A stretch of 64,000 bases of DNA from Hymenobacter caeli (GCF_013294115.1 NZ_JABSNP010000016.1:60675-124674); one strand, 5' to 3'. Counted from the stretch's first letter, positions 33,653 through 42,540 are shown. A program made the numbers and translations. The notes: generated by a model not told the origin, from the letters alone.

Positions 33653-34117
33653 TTACGCGGCCACCGCGTAGGTCGGCCGCTGCTGGGCCCCGGGCCGGAA
33701 CAGCCAGTCGGCGTACATGACGCCGGTGGCCAGCAGCGCGGCCGGCAGGTACACCCAGCCGTGGAACTGGTAGAGCAGGGCCAGGTAGGCCACGTTGCCC
33801 AGGGCGAGGGCCAGCACCAGGCCGGCCAGCAGGAAAAACCCCAGCACGGCCCCCAGCGTCCAGGCCAGCCGGCGGGCGCGGGTGGGCACGGCCAGCAGCC
33901 GGCCCATGGCCAGGCGCAGCAGCGGCACCAGCGGCGCGGAGCTGGCCGCGGCGGCCCCGCCCACTACCGCGCCCCACTTATACTCGGCGGTGTGCGGGGC
34001 GGAAAAATAAAACAGCAGCGTGCAGCCGGCGGTGCCCAGCAAGTTGGCCAGCAGCCACAGCCGGCCGCTTTTGCCCCAGGAATGGTACCGGCGTTGGGCA
34101 AACGGGAAGTGTAACAT
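33653..34117 (-). CDS. Small membrane protein, paralogue A
   Basis: A 154-residue protein with four hydrophobic stretches (LWLLANLLGTAGCTLLFYF; GAVVGGAAAASSAPLVPLL; WTLGAVLGFFLLAGLVLAL; YLPAALLATGVMYADWLF). It shares layout and the LL.NL.GT.....LF start with the next gene upstream, and both are followed by a basic Tyr-containing tail. No family is recognised. It is convergent with the secreted protein gene (7 bp between the stops). Confidence 0.7.
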   Translation of the reverse strand: MLHFPFAQRRYHSWGKSGRLWLLANLLGTAGCTLLFYFSAPHTAEYKWGAVVGGAAAASSAPLVPLLRLAMGRLLAVPTRARRLAWTLGAVLGFFLLAGLVLALALGNVAYLALLYQFHGWVYLPAALLATGVMYADWLFRPGAQQRPTYAVAA

Positions 34118-34190
34118 CGCAGCGGGTTCGGGTAAAAAGAGTCGATAGAAGGGGTTTAAGTCGCCGCTAACCGCGCGGCAGGCGGGCAGT

Positions 34191-34664
34191 TTAGTTCAGT
34201 TGCAGGCCGCGCCAAGCGCCCACCAGCCGCTTGAGGCTGTAGGTGCCGGGGGCGGGGCGGGCCCGGTATATCCAGCCCACGGCCAGCAGCGACGCGCACA
34301 GGTACGGCTCCGTGATGCTGAACAGGTGGCCGATGGAATCGAGGGGCAGCAGCGTCACGAATAAGTAGTTGCCCACGAAGAAGGTCAGCACCGCACCCAG
34401 AACGGCAAACAGCCGGCACCGCCACCCAATGCACCAGGTGTAGCGGTTGGTGAACGCAAAAAACGGCACCGCCAGCGGCACGCAGGCCAGCGACAGCAGG
34501 GCCGCGACCGCGCCGATGCCCAGCGGAATGGTGAAATCGGTGGGGCAGTCGCGGCAGAAGTCGAGCAGGAGCCAGCCCGTGCCGCCCAGGTTGCCCAGCA
34601 GCCAGATGTGAAGGGTGCGGGTGGTGGCGGCGGAAGCGGTGAGCGGAGCGTAGAGAGGGGCCAT
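34191..34664 (-). CDS. Small membrane protein, paralogue B
   Basis: A 157-residue protein with four hydrophobic segments (LHIWLLGNLGGTGWLLLDF; IGAVAALLSLACVPLAVPFF; LFAVLGAVLTFFVGNYLFV; YLCASLLAVGWIYRA). It is a diverged tandem paralogue of the gene at 33653. Its middle contains several Cys (CRDCPTDF, WCIGWRC). No function can be assigned. Confidence 0.7.
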   Translation of the reverse strand: MAPLYAPLTASAATTRTLHIWLLGNLGGTGWLLLDFCRDCPTDFTIPLGIGAVAALLSLACVPLAVPFFAFTNRYTWCIGWRCRLFAVLGAVLTFFVGNYLFVTLLPLDSIGHLFSITEPYLCASLLAVGWIYRARPAPGTYSLKRLVGAWRGLQLN

Positions 34665-35108
34665 AAAGTGAGCGAATGGGAGCGCGTGAAAAACTGGTGC
34701 TGGCTAAGGGGATTGCCGAGAAAGGGCCGGGTTAGGAACCGCTTATTCGACTGGTTGCCGACCTACGAATGACTGTAAATGAATGGATTGAAAGAATTTT
34801 AAAGATTTTTTTTGGGAATATCATTCCCAAATTGGCACTGCCTGAGCGGTACCAAAAAGAAGGGCGAAACGCGTGGTTTGCGCGGGGTTACGGCGGGCGG
34901 GCTCAGTGCCCTGGGGCAGTAGGTTAACCGGGGCTTTTCCCAGCCTGGGAACAAACTTTTTTGTTGCCGGCCCTTTGCCGGGCGGGCGGCTGCCTGCCCG
35001 GCAAAGGGCGGTGCGCGGGGGGCGCAGAAAAACCCGTGCGCTAAACCGTGCCCAGGGCCAGCGCCGGGGCCCGAGCGCCGGGGCCCAGACCCGGGATGGA
35101 AAACTTTT
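34665..35108. other. Long intergenic region with two inverted repeats
   Basis: No convincing gene. TTTGGGAAT-ATC-ATTCCCAAA (34811-34831) is a perfect inverted repeat with 9-bp arms, in AT-rich sequence upstream of the minus-strand membrane gene. CCCTTTGCCGGGC (34971-34983) and GCCCGGCAAAGGG (34996-35008) are 13-bp arms of a strong hairpin. A short direct repeat AGCGCCGGGGCCC occurs twice near 35059. Confidence 0.5.
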
Positions 35109-35139
35109 TTTGGCATTTGGCGGGATTCCCTTAGCTTTG
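35109..35139 (+). promoter_or_regulatory. Consensus promoter of the membrane protein/regulator operon
   Basis: TTTG (35109-35112), 19 bp, then TAGCTTTG (35132-35139), an excellent fit to the Bacteroidetes pattern. The start codon at 35163 is 23 bp downstream. Confidence 0.75.
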
Positions 35140-35150
35140 CATAACAAAGC
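35134..35150. promoter_or_regulatory. Putative operator GCTTTG-N5-CAAAGC
   Basis: GCTTTGCATAACAAAGC is a perfect inverted repeat overlapping the -7 box and the expected transcription start. The same CTTTG-N5-CAAAG core stands upstream of the DUF4173 gene. The winged-helix regulator at 35849 is the natural candidate to bind both. Confidence 0.5.
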
Positions 35151-35162
35151 ACTTCGCATATT

Positions 35163-35852
35163 ATGCAGCCCGACCCGCTCGCCCAGCTCACCGAAATCCG
35201 CGCCATCATGGAGCGCAGCTCGCGCTTTCTGTCGCTCTCCGGCCTGAGCGGGGTGGGGGCGGGCGTGGTGGCGCTGCTGGGCGCGGCGGCGGGCCACTTC
35301 TACCTCAGCAGCCACTACCCCAGCGAGTACGGCAGCGACGGCTACCGCCACCTGATTGCCAGCACCGCGGCCGAGCGGCAGGCGGCGCTGCCGTTTCTGC
35401 TGCTGCTGGCGGCCGCGGTGGCGGGCGCGGCGGTACTGGTGGCCTGGTACTTTACGCGCCGGCGCATGCGGCAGCAAGGCAGCCGGCAGCCGCTCTGGAA
35501 CGGCCTCACGCGGCGGCTGCTGGGGGCCATGGCCGTGCCGCTGGGCGCCGGGGCCGTGTTTTGCCTGCGCCTGTACCTGGGCGGCGACGCGGGCCTGGTG
35601 GTGCCCGGCCTGCTGGTGTTCTACGGCCTGGCGCTGCTGAACGCCAGCAAGTTCACGCTCGACGAAATTCGCTGGCTGGGGCTCACGCAAGTGGCCCTGG
35701 GGCTGGTGGCGCTGGGGCTGCCGGGCGGGGGCCTGGTGTTTTTCGCGCTGGGCTTCGGCCTGGGCCACATCGGCTACGGCCTGGCCATGTACCACCGCTA
35801 CGAGCGGGCCGCCCCGGCCGCGGCCCCCGCCTCCTCCGTATTGGGCCGGTGA
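35163..35852 (+). CDS. Polytopic membrane protein
   Basis: A 229-residue protein with about six hydrophobic segments after a short acidic N-terminus (MQPDPLAQLTEIRAIMERSS). I recognise no named family, but such proteins are often found next to a small winged-helix regulator in Bacteroidetes. Its TGA overlaps the GTG start of that regulator by 4 bp (GTGA), showing translational coupling. Confidence 0.8.
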   Translation: MQPDPLAQLTEIRAIMERSSRFLSLSGLSGVGAGVVALLGAAAGHFYLSSHYPSEYGSDGYRHLIASTAAERQAALPFLLLLAAAVAGAAVLVAWYFTRRRMRQQGSRQPLWNGLTRRLLGAMAVPLGAGAVFCLRLYLGGDAGLVVPGLLVFYGLALLNASKFTLDEIRWLGLTQVALGLVALGLPGGGLVFFALGFGLGHIGYGLAMYHRYERAAPAAAPASSVLGR

Positions 35853-36145
35853 AGCACCTCATCCACGCCCTCAACAAAGCCTTCGACCACCGCGTGCGGC
35901 TGGGCGTGATGGCCGTGCTGCTGGCCACCGACGCCGTGAGCTTCACCGACCTCAAGGAAGTGCTCGACCTCACCGACGGCAACCTCGCCAGCCACGTGGC
36001 CGCCCTCGAAAAGGCTGGCTACGTGCTGGTCAGCAAGCAGTTCATCGGCAAGAAGCCCAATACTACCTACACCGCCACCGCCGCGGGCAAGGCCGCTTTC
36101 CAGCAGCACCTCGCGGCCCTGGAGCAGCTGCTGCGCCCGGGGTGA
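35849..36145 (+). CDS. Winged-helix transcriptional regulator (HTH_34/MarR-like)
   Basis: A 98-residue DNA-binding protein from GTG 35849. The sequence FDHRVRLGVMAVLLATDAVSF-TDLKEVLDLTDGNLASHVAAL-EKAGYV and KPNTTYTATAAGKAAFQQH is the winged-helix type that keeps only the helix-turn-helix and wing. It is coupled to the membrane protein gene and followed by a DUF4173 gene. The matching inverted repeats in both promoters suggest autoregulation and control of DUF4173. The long open frame upstream of the GTG is noise from the overlapping gene. Confidence 0.88.
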   Translation: MKHLIHALNKAFDHRVRLGVMAVLLATDAVSFTDLKEVLDLTDGNLASHVAALEKAGYVLVSKQFIGKKPNTTYTATAAGKAAFQQHLAALEQLLRPG

Positions 36146-36249
36146 CCGTCGCGGAGGGCAAAGCGCCGGCAAGCGGCCGCTTGTTTGGCTTTGCCCTTTC
36201 AACCGCCTTCCCGCCCCGTGCCCTGTGCGCGTTTTTTTATCTCATTTTA

Positions 36250-36264
36250 CTTTGTAATACAAAG
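36250..36264. promoter_or_regulatory. Putative operator CTTTG-N5-CAAAG upstream of the DUF4173 gene
   Basis: CTTTGTAATACAAAG repeats the operator near 35134 with the same 5-nt spacing. It overlaps a near-consensus -7 box (TTACTTTG) and lies 14 bp before the ATG. Confidence 0.5.
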
Positions 36265-36278
36265 AACTTTAAATAATC

Positions 36279-37892
36279 ATGGAAACTTTCCTGCCTCCCG
36301 CCGCCGCCTGGCCCGCGGCCCCGGCCAAGCCCGCCCTCACCCCCCTCACCGCCGCCCAGCAGCTGCTGCTGCCACTGGGCGTGGTGCTGTTCGATTGGTT
36401 GTTCTGGGCCGAAAAAACGGGGGTCAACCTGCTGCTGTACAGCGTATTTGTGGTGGGATGCCAGCTGGCGGTGCTGCCGCGCCACGCGCCGGCGCGGCGG
36501 GCGGGCCTGTTCTGGCTGGCCGTGGCGGGCAGCCTGTTTGGGGGCCTGATGGCGGCCGTGTACGGTTCGGGGGCCGCCGCGCTGGCCAGCGGCGCGTCGC
36601 TGCTGCTGGTGGTGGGTTACGCCAACCAGCCCCACCTGCGGCTGCTGGCCTTCGCGCTGCTGACGGCGGCCGGCAGCGCGGCCCAGGCCGGGGCGGCGGT
36701 GCCCCGGGCCTGGCCGGGCCGGGGCGTGCGCGGCGGGCAGGTGCGGCGCGGCTGGTACTACGGCCGGCTGCTGCTGGGGCCCCTGGCGGTGCTGGGGCTG
36801 TTCCACGGGCTGTTTGCGGTGGCCAACCCGCGTTACGCCGCCCTGAGCGGGCGGGCCCTGGCGGCGGTGGGCACTTGGCTGGCCCGGCTCTGGCCCGACT
36901 GGTCGGTGGGCCACGTGCTGTTCCTGGGGCTGGGCTACTGGCTGGCGGCGGGGGCCCTGGTGGCCGTGCCGGTGTACTACTTCGCCGACCGCGAAGCCCG
37001 CCTGGGCGAGTTCGTGCGGCGGCAGCGCGACCGGGTGGCCTCGTTTGGGGTGCGCCGGCCCGATTTTCGCCGCCGGAATTTTCAAACGCTCGACTTGCGC
37101 CAGGAATGGCTGATGGCCGTCGCGGCGCTTGGGCTGGTGAACGCGCTGCTGCTGGCCGTGAACGCCATCGACATCAACTGGCTGTGGTTCGGCTTCGAGC
37201 CCGCGCCGGGGTTCGACCTCGCGCAGTTCGTGCACGAGGGCACTTACGTGCTCATTTTCAGTATTTTGCTGGCCATGGGCATCGTGCTGTGGTTTTTTCG
37301 GCGCAACCTGAATTTCTACGGCCCCGGGCTGCCCTGGCTGCGGGCCGGGGCCACGGCCTGGGTGCTGCAAAATGCCGTGCTGGCCGTGTCGGTGGGCCTG
37401 CGCAACTACTACTACATCCAGCACCGGGGCCTGGCCTACAAGCGCCTGGGGGTGTGCTTCTTCCTGCTGCTCACGCTGTTCGGGTTGGGTACCATGCTGC
37501 TCAAAATCTGGCAGCGCCGCTCCGTGTACTTCCTCGTGCGCTGCAACGCCCTGGCCGCCTACGCGGTGCTGCTGGTGCTGGCGGCCGGCAACTGGGAGGT
37601 GTGGATGGCCCGCTACAACCTCCAGGCCCGCTTTCATACCGTGGACGTGGGCTTCCTGCTGGACATGCCCGGCCGGGTGCTGCCCGAGCTGCAAGCGGCC
37701 CGGGCGGTGCTGAACCGGGTGCCGCAGCTCACGGGTAGCACCAGCTACGGGGCCCCCGTGGTCATTTCCGCCGCTGATGCCCAGAGTCGCCTCGACGCCG
37801 CCGTGGCCGCCTGGCGCCAGCGCCAGCGCACCTACGCCGATTGGCAAGGCTGGAACTACGCCGACTGGCAAGCCGCGCAAGCATTGCGCTAA
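36279..37892 (+). CDS. DUF4173-like polytopic membrane protein
   Basis: A 537-residue membrane protein with about 12 hydrophobic segments. NAIDINWLWFGFEP, FDLAQFVHEGTYVLIFSILLAM and the C-terminal RYNLQARFHTVDVGFLLDMP match DUF4173 proteins, which have a soluble tail after the membrane part. Function is unknown; in Bacteroidetes they are often encoded beside a small winged-helix regulator, as here. The start ATG lies just after the presumed operator. Confidence 0.85.
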   Translation: METFLPPAAAWPAAPAKPALTPLTAAQQLLLPLGVVLFDWLFWAEKTGVNLLLYSVFVVGCQLAVLPRHAPARRAGLFWLAVAGSLFGGLMAAVYGSGAAALASGASLLLVVGYANQPHLRLLAFALLTAAGSAAQAGAAVPRAWPGRGVRGGQVRRGWYYGRLLLGPLAVLGLFHGLFAVANPRYAALSGRALAAVGTWLARLWPDWSVGHVLFLGLGYWLAAGALVAVPVYYFADREARLGEFVRRQRDRVASFGVRRPDFRRRNFQTLDLRQEWLMAVAALGLVNALLLAVNAIDINWLWFGFEPAPGFDLAQFVHEGTYVLIFSILLAMGIVLWFFRRNLNFYGPGLPWLRAGATAWVLQNAVLAVSVGLRNYYYIQHRGLAYKRLGVCFFLLLTLFGLGTMLLKIWQRRSVYFLVRCNALAAYAVLLVLAAGNWEVWMARYNLQARFHTVDVGFLLDMPGRVLPELQAARAVLNRVPQLTGSTSYGAPVVISAADAQSRLDAAVAAWRQRQRTYADWQGWNYADWQAAQALR

Positions 37893-37948
37893 ACGGCTAA
37901 GGGCTCCAGCATTGACTTCAAAAAGCCGTTAATTAATTCAGTAAGTCC

Positions 37949-38167
37949 ATGACAATTAAACAATTCGCCTGCCTGGCGCTGTGCCTGGTTACCTGCTTCG
38001 GCGACCTGGCCACTTTCGGTTTTTTGCTCTCTTGGCGCGACCGGGCGGCCACGCCCAGCCGGCGGCGGGCCCGGCTGCTGCGCGGGGTGGTGCCGGGCGC
38101 GGTGGTGCTGGGGGCCCTGCTGCTCACGGCCCTGGTGCAGGCCATGCTGCGGTGGTCGGAACAATGA
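37949..38167 (+). CDS. Small membrane protein
   Basis: A 72-residue protein (MTIKQFACLALCLVTCFGDL) with two hydrophobic segments separated by a very basic loop (RDRAATPSRRRARLLR). It is 56 bp downstream of the DUF4173 gene and may be part of that unit. No family is recognised. Confidence 0.6.
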   Translation: MTIKQFACLALCLVTCFGDLATFGFLLSWRDRAATPSRRRARLLRGVVPGAVVLGALLLTALVQAMLRWSEQ

Positions 38168-38243
38168 AACACAAGCACCCCGTGACCGCACAGAGGAGCG
38201 CTTTTGGCCAACCGCGGCGGCCGGGAGCCGCGCTTTTCCACCC

Positions 38244-38591
38244 GTGAGCCGCCGCGCCAAATGGCTGCCGCCGTGGCCGGTGGTGCCGCCGCGGCTGTGG
38301 GCCACGGCCGGCGTGGCGGGTCTGGCGGTGCTCAGCCTCACTTTTGAGCACGAGCTGTGGTCTAACACATTATATGCCGAGGCCATAAACTGGGCCGTGC
38401 TGCTGGGGGCCCTGGCGGCGGCCGGCCCGCAAATAGCCTTGATGCTGTGGCGCTGGCCAGCGGCCTACGTAGGGCCGTGGTGGCTGGGTGTATTATTTGT
38501 GGCAGGGGCTCGGGCCTTGGCCGTTTGGCTGCTGGTGATGGAAGTACTGGGCTGCGCGGGGCTGGCCGCGTTGATGGGTGTCACTTGGTAA
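38244..38591 (+). CDS. Small membrane protein
   Basis: A 115-residue protein from GTG 38244 with three or four hydrophobic stretches (LWATAGVAGLAVLSLTF; INWAVLLGALAAAGPQIALML; WWLGVLFVAGARALAVWLLVM). No family is recognised. The weak start and overlap with other open frames make the exact start uncertain. Confidence 0.5.
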   Translation: MSRRAKWLPPWPVVPPRLWATAGVAGLAVLSLTFEHELWSNTLYAEAINWAVLLGALAAAGPQIALMLWRWPAAYVGPWWLGVLFVAGARALAVWLLVMEVLGCAGLAALMGVTW

Positions 38592-38723
38592 AGCGCCAGG
38601 GTACGGGTGGCTAATATGCAAGCATCCTGGTTTTTCAGGGCAATTTAGTTAGCTTCGCCGCGCCGGCCGGTGCTCCGAAGCGGAGTAAGTCCCCGGTGGT
38701 CCCTCCTTAGCGTCCGCCCACCC

Positions 38724-39116
38724 ATGGCCCGTTTCTTTTTGTTGCTGCTGCTGTTCGTGGCCATCGTGCTGGAATTAGCCCTCACGGGTGGGGCCTTTTT
38801 TGCGCCGGCCTTAACGCTGGGTAAGTTCGGGGTGAAATACGGGCCCGAAACGGCGTTTTTAGGGTACATCACGGGGTGGTTCTTGCTGTTTGTGTCGGTT
38901 GTGGCGGGGCTAGCCTTTGCCTGGGTGTGGCAGCGGCGGCCGCGCTTTGCGGCGCTGTGCTACCTGCTGGGGCTGTGGTGGGTGGGCATTGGCGTGGGCA
39001 TCTACGTCGCCTTCGGCAAGCCCGACAACCTGCTGCTCGACTCCTTGAAAGGGGCCCTGCTGGTGCTGCTGGCTTGGCGCTGCCAGGGCGGGCGCATGCC
39101 CGTGCGCCGCTACTAA
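38724..39116 (+). CDS. Small membrane protein
   Basis: A 130-residue protein (MARFFLLLLLFVAIVLELALTGGAFF) with four hydrophobic segments. GFKYGPETAFLGYITGWFLLF-type spacing and a short basic tail (RCQGGRMPVRRY) are visible. No function is known. The ATG at 38724 was preferred over upstream in-frame codons because the hydrophobic N-terminus begins there. Confidence 0.6.
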   Translation: MARFFLLLLLFVAIVLELALTGGAFFAPALTLGKFGVKYGPETAFLGYITGWFLLFVSVVAGLAFAWVWQRRPRFAALCYLLGLWWVGIGVGIYVAFGKPDNLLLDSLKGALLVLLAWRCQGGRMPVRRY

Positions 39117-39179
39117 GCCGGCCGCGGGGCTACCTTGGGGCCGGGGCCGGGAGTGGCCCCTTCTCGCCCGCCGCCCGCC

Positions 39180-39596
39180 ATGCCCCCCACCCTCACGCTC
39201 CCCGCCTCGCCCCGGCTGTCGCGCCTGGGCCGGGCCCTGGCCGCCGCCCAGGCCGCCAAGGAAACCCTGAGCTTCCTGCTGCTGGTGCTGCCCCTGGCCC
39301 TGGAGGCCCCGCTGGTGCTGGTGTCGGCCCTGCCGGGGCTGGTGCTCTACGCGCTGCACCTCTACCTGGCCGCGGGCCGCGCCACCCGCCTGCTGGCCCT
39401 GGCCGCCTGGGTGCTCACCCTGGCCGACGAACTCTGGGCCGTGCTGCTCTACCACGATTTGGGGGCCCCCGTGCCGGCCCGCCGGCTCCACCTTAGCCAC
39501 TGCCTGGGCCTGGGCATCAGCTTGCTGGCCCTGGCCGAGCTGGCCTGGCGCTGGCCGCGCCGCCGCCGCCCGCCCGGCCTGCCCGGGCCCGGGTAG
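39180..39596 (+). CDS. Small membrane protein
   Basis: A 138-residue protein with four hydrophobic segments (FLLLVLPLALEAPLVLV; LVLYALHLYLAA; LLALAAWVLTLADELWAVLL; LGLGISLLALAELAW). It ends 101 bp upstream of PBP1a. It is the last of four very small membrane genes in a row; no family is recognised. Confidence 0.55.
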   Translation: MPPTLTLPASPRLSRLGRALAAAQAAKETLSFLLLVLPLALEAPLVLVSALPGLVLYALHLYLAAGRATRLLALAAWVLTLADELWAVLLYHDLGAPVPARRLHLSHCLGLGISLLALAELAWRWPRRRRPPGLPGPG

Positions 39597-39640
39597 CCGG
39601 CCGGGGGCGGCCGCGTGCGCCCGCCGGGGCCCGGCGGCGG

Positions 39641-39648
39641 TATATTTG
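39641..39648 (+). promoter_or_regulatory. -7 box of the PBP1a gene
   Basis: TATATTTG fits TAnnTTTG and lies 49 bp before the start codon; no clear -33 box. Confidence 0.4.
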
Positions 39649-39697
39649 CCTTTCCGCGCGGCGGGGTTGCGGCCCCGCTTCCCACCCGCGTTCCTGC

Positions 39698-42091
39698 ATG
39701 GCCGTTCCTTCTCCGCCCACCCCGCCCGCGTCGCCTGCGCTCCCGTCTGCCACCCCCCGCCGCTGGCCGCGCCGCCTCGTGCGCTGGACGTGGGTCTCGT
39801 TTGGGGTGGCCGTGGTGCTGTTTCTGGTGTACCCGGTGCTGGTGAGTACCAACTTTTTGTTCCTCTTCGGGAAGTCGCCGAGCCTGGCCGACCTGGAAAA
39901 CCCCCGGGTGGAGCAAGCCTCCGAGCTGTACACCTCCGACGGGGTGCTGATGGGCAAGTACTTCCGCGAAAACCGCTCGCCGGTGCCGCTGAGCAAGATT
40001 TCGCCGGTGCTCATCAAGGCTCTGGTGGCCACCGAGGACGTGCGCTTCTACGACCACGCCGGCATCGACGGGCCGGCCCTGCTGGGGGCCCTGGCGGCGG
40101 CGGTGCGCGGCGAGAAGCGCGGGGGCTCGACGCTGACGCAGCAGCTGGCCAAAAACCTGTACAAAACCCGGCGCGGCGAAACCCGCGGCGGCCTGGGCCA
40201 CGTGCCCGGCCTGAGCACGCTCATCAGCAAAACCAAGGAGTGGCTGACGGCCGTGGAGCTGGAGCGCCGCTACACCAAGGAGGAGATCCTGCGCATGTAC
40301 CTGAACACCGTGGAGTACGGCTCGAACGCCTACGGCATCAAGGTGGCGGCCAAAACCTACTTCAACACCTCGCCCGACAGCCTCTCGGCGGTGCAGGTGG
40401 CCATGCTGGTTGGCGTGCTCAACAACCCCACGGCCTACAACCCGCGCTTCCACCCCGAAGCCGCCCGCCGCCGCCGCAACGTGGTGCTGGAGCGCATGGG
40501 CCAGGCCGGCATCCTCAAAACCGGCGACGTCGCGGCCCTGCAAAAGGAGCCCGTGGCCCTCGACTACCACGTGGAGCGCCACATCGACGGGCCCGACAAC
40601 TACTTCCGCGGGGCCATCGGCCAGCTCGTGACGAAATGGTGCGACGACCACGACCTGGACCTCTACCGCGACGGCCTGCGCATCTACACCACCCTCGACT
40701 CGCGGATGCAGGACCACGCCGAGGAGGCCCTGCACGAGCGCATGAAGCTGCTCCAGCGCAGCTTCGATGCCTTCTGGCGCGACCGCCACCAAAACCCCTG
40801 GGTGGACGACGAAGGCGAAGAAATCCCCGACTTCATCAGCACCCAAATCCGGCGCACCGAAGTCTACAAAACCCTCTTCAACCGCTACCACGGCAACCAG
40901 GCGCAGATTGAGGCGGCCCTGAGCGTGAAGCGCCCGATGAAGGTGTTTACCTGGAAGCACGACGACAACGACACCACGCTGGTCATGTCGTCGCTCGATT
41001 CGCTGGCCTACTACAAGCACTTTTTGCAGGCCGGCATGATGACGATGGACCCCTACACGGGCTCCGTGAAGGCCTGGGTGGGGGGCCTGGACTACCGCTT
41101 TTTCCAGTACGACCACGTGAAGCAGGGCCGCCGCCAGGCCGGCTCCACGTTCAAGCCCTTCGTGTACCTCACGGCCCTCGACAACGGCTACTCGCCCTGC
41201 GACCGGCTCCAGGACAAGCGCGTGACCATCAAGTACGTCGAGAACGGCCAGCCCATGGAGTGGCAGCCCGACAACGTGACCCGCGAGTACACCGGCCTCA
41301 ACATGACGCTGCGCCACGCCATGGCCCGCTCCGTGAACTCCGTCACGGCCCAGCTCACCGAGCTGGTGGGCTGGGACAAAGTGGCCGTGTACGCCCACAA
41401 GGTGGGCATTACCAGCCCCTTGCTGCCGGTGCCGAGCATAGGGTTGGGCTCGGCCGGCGACGTGAGCGTGTACGAGATGGTGGACGCCTACAGCACGTTC
41501 ATGAACACGGGCTTCCGCTCGCAGCCCCGCCTCATCACCCGCATCGAAGACCGCCACGGCAACGTCATCCACCAGTTCGACCCGGTGCAGCGCCGCGCCA
41601 TCGCGCCCGAAACGGCCTGGCTGATGACCTACATGCTGCGCGGCGGCATGGAGGAGCCCGGCGGCACCTCGCAGGCCCTGTGGGACTACGACCTCTGGCA
41701 CAAGGACAACCAAATCGGGGGCAAAACCGGCACCACCTCCAACTATTCCGACGGCTGGTACATGGGCCTCACCAAAGACTTGGTGACCGGCGTGTGGGTG
41801 GGCGGCGAAGACCGCAGCATCCACTTCGTGGGCTCGCAGCAGGGCGAAGGCGGCCGCACGGCCCTGCCCATCTTCGGCAAGTACATGGAGAAAATTTACC
41901 AGGACAAGTCCCTGGGCTACGACTACGGCCACTTCCCCGCCGCCACGGTCAAAATCAGCAAGAAGTACACCTGCGTCTCGCCCGACGAGCCCCGCCACCG
42001 CCGCGCCGCCGCCGTGGACACCATCGCGGCCGACAACCTGCTGGAGCAGATGAACGACGGGGGCAACGCGGTGCCGGACAGCGTCCGCTAA
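39698..42091 (+). CDS. Class A penicillin-binding protein (PBP1a)
   Basis: A 797-residue bifunctional peptidoglycan synthase. One N-terminal membrane helix (about 32-52) anchors it. The glycosyltransferase domain shows ATEDVRFYDHAGID (near 111), GGSTLTQQLAKNLY, KEEILRMYLNTVEYGSNAYGI. The transpeptidase has the SxxK serine in GSTFKPFVY (near 483), the SVN motif in ARSVNSVTA and KTGTTS near 674. It polymerises and cross-links glycan strands at the inner membrane. It is the last plus-strand gene of the run from 35163. Confidence 0.96.
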   Translation: MAVPSPPTPPASPALPSATPRRWPRRLVRWTWVSFGVAVVLFLVYPVLVSTNFLFLFGKSPSLADLENPRVEQASELYTSDGVLMGKYFRENRSPVPLSKISPVLIKALVATEDVRFYDHAGIDGPALLGALAAAVRGEKRGGSTLTQQLAKNLYKTRRGETRGGLGHVPGLSTLISKTKEWLTAVELERRYTKEEILRMYLNTVEYGSNAYGIKVAAKTYFNTSPDSLSAVQVAMLVGVLNNPTAYNPRFHPEAARRRRNVVLERMGQAGILKTGDVAALQKEPVALDYHVERHIDGPDNYFRGAIGQLVTKWCDDHDLDLYRDGLRIYTTLDSRMQDHAEEALHERMKLLQRSFDAFWRDRHQNPWVDDEGEEIPDFISTQIRRTEVYKTLFNRYHGNQAQIEAALSVKRPMKVFTWKHDDNDTTLVMSSLDSLAYYKHFLQAGMMTMDPYTGSVKAWVGGLDYRFFQYDHVKQGRRQAGSTFKPFVYLTALDNGYSPCDRLQDKRVTIKYVENGQPMEWQPDNVTREYTGLNMTLRHAMARSVNSVTAQLTELVGWDKVAVYAHKVGITSPLLPVPSIGLGSAGDVSVYEMVDAYSTFMNTGFRSQPRLITRIEDRHGNVIHQFDPVQRRAIAPETAWLMTYMLRGGMEEPGGTSQALWDYDLWHKDNQIGGKTGTTSNYSDGWYMGLTKDLVTGVWVGGEDRSIHFVGSQQGEGGRTALPIFGKYMEKIYQDKSLGYDYGHFPAATVKISKKYTCVSPDEPRHRRAAAVDTIAADNLLEQMNDGGNAVPDSVR

Positions 42092-42112
42092 CTGGTTCTT
42101 AAGTAGGAATAT

Positions 42113-42478
42113 TTATTGGCGTAGCGCCTTCCAAACGGGCAGGTATTTAGCTGGAAGCAGTGCTCTGGCTTCACGAGCTTTTACAGAATCGCCATCCATC
42201 TCTACATGCTCGAGAAATGAGACGTAAAGGGCATTTTCAGTATCGCTATCTACTTTTTCTACGGTAACGCTAAAAAAGCTGAATACCCTTCTTAAAACAT
42301 CAAATCTGCTGTGTTGAATAAGTTGGTTGGCATATCTAGCCAGACACGCAATTTGCAGATGAATAAGGTCAGCATAATCTTCGTCCAGCACTTCATCCGA
42401 AATTTCTGGGAACACTTTCACTAAGTGATTGAGAAATTCCTCTTGGCTAATGTTGGGCTTCGTGATTGTAAAATTCAT
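42113..42478 (-). CDS. AT-rich small protein, DUF7674-like
   Basis: A 121-residue soluble protein. EEFLNHLVKVFPEISDEVLD at the N-terminus and ENALYVSFLEHVEMDG in the second half resemble a small family of immunity-like or regulatory proteins (DUF7674 type), at modest certainty. GC content is lower than in its neighbours. It is convergent with the PBP1a gene, 21 bp away. Confidence 0.7.
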   Translation of the reverse strand: MNFTITKPNISQEEFLNHLVKVFPEISDEVLDEDYADLIHLQIACLARYANQLIQHSRFDVLRRVFSFFSVTVEKVDSDTENALYVSFLEHVEMDGDSVKAREARALLPAKYLPVWKALRQ

Positions 42479-42540
42479 TGCTAACGAGTGCAGAATGCGG
42501 TCTGACGTGCAATAATCAGAAGACTCATAATAGAAATTAT

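Noticed and set aside
39449..41998. An 849-codon open frame on the minus strand
   Set aside because: It is antisense to the PBP1a gene, whose motifs are complete, and has the His/Val/Ala-rich composition of a shadow.
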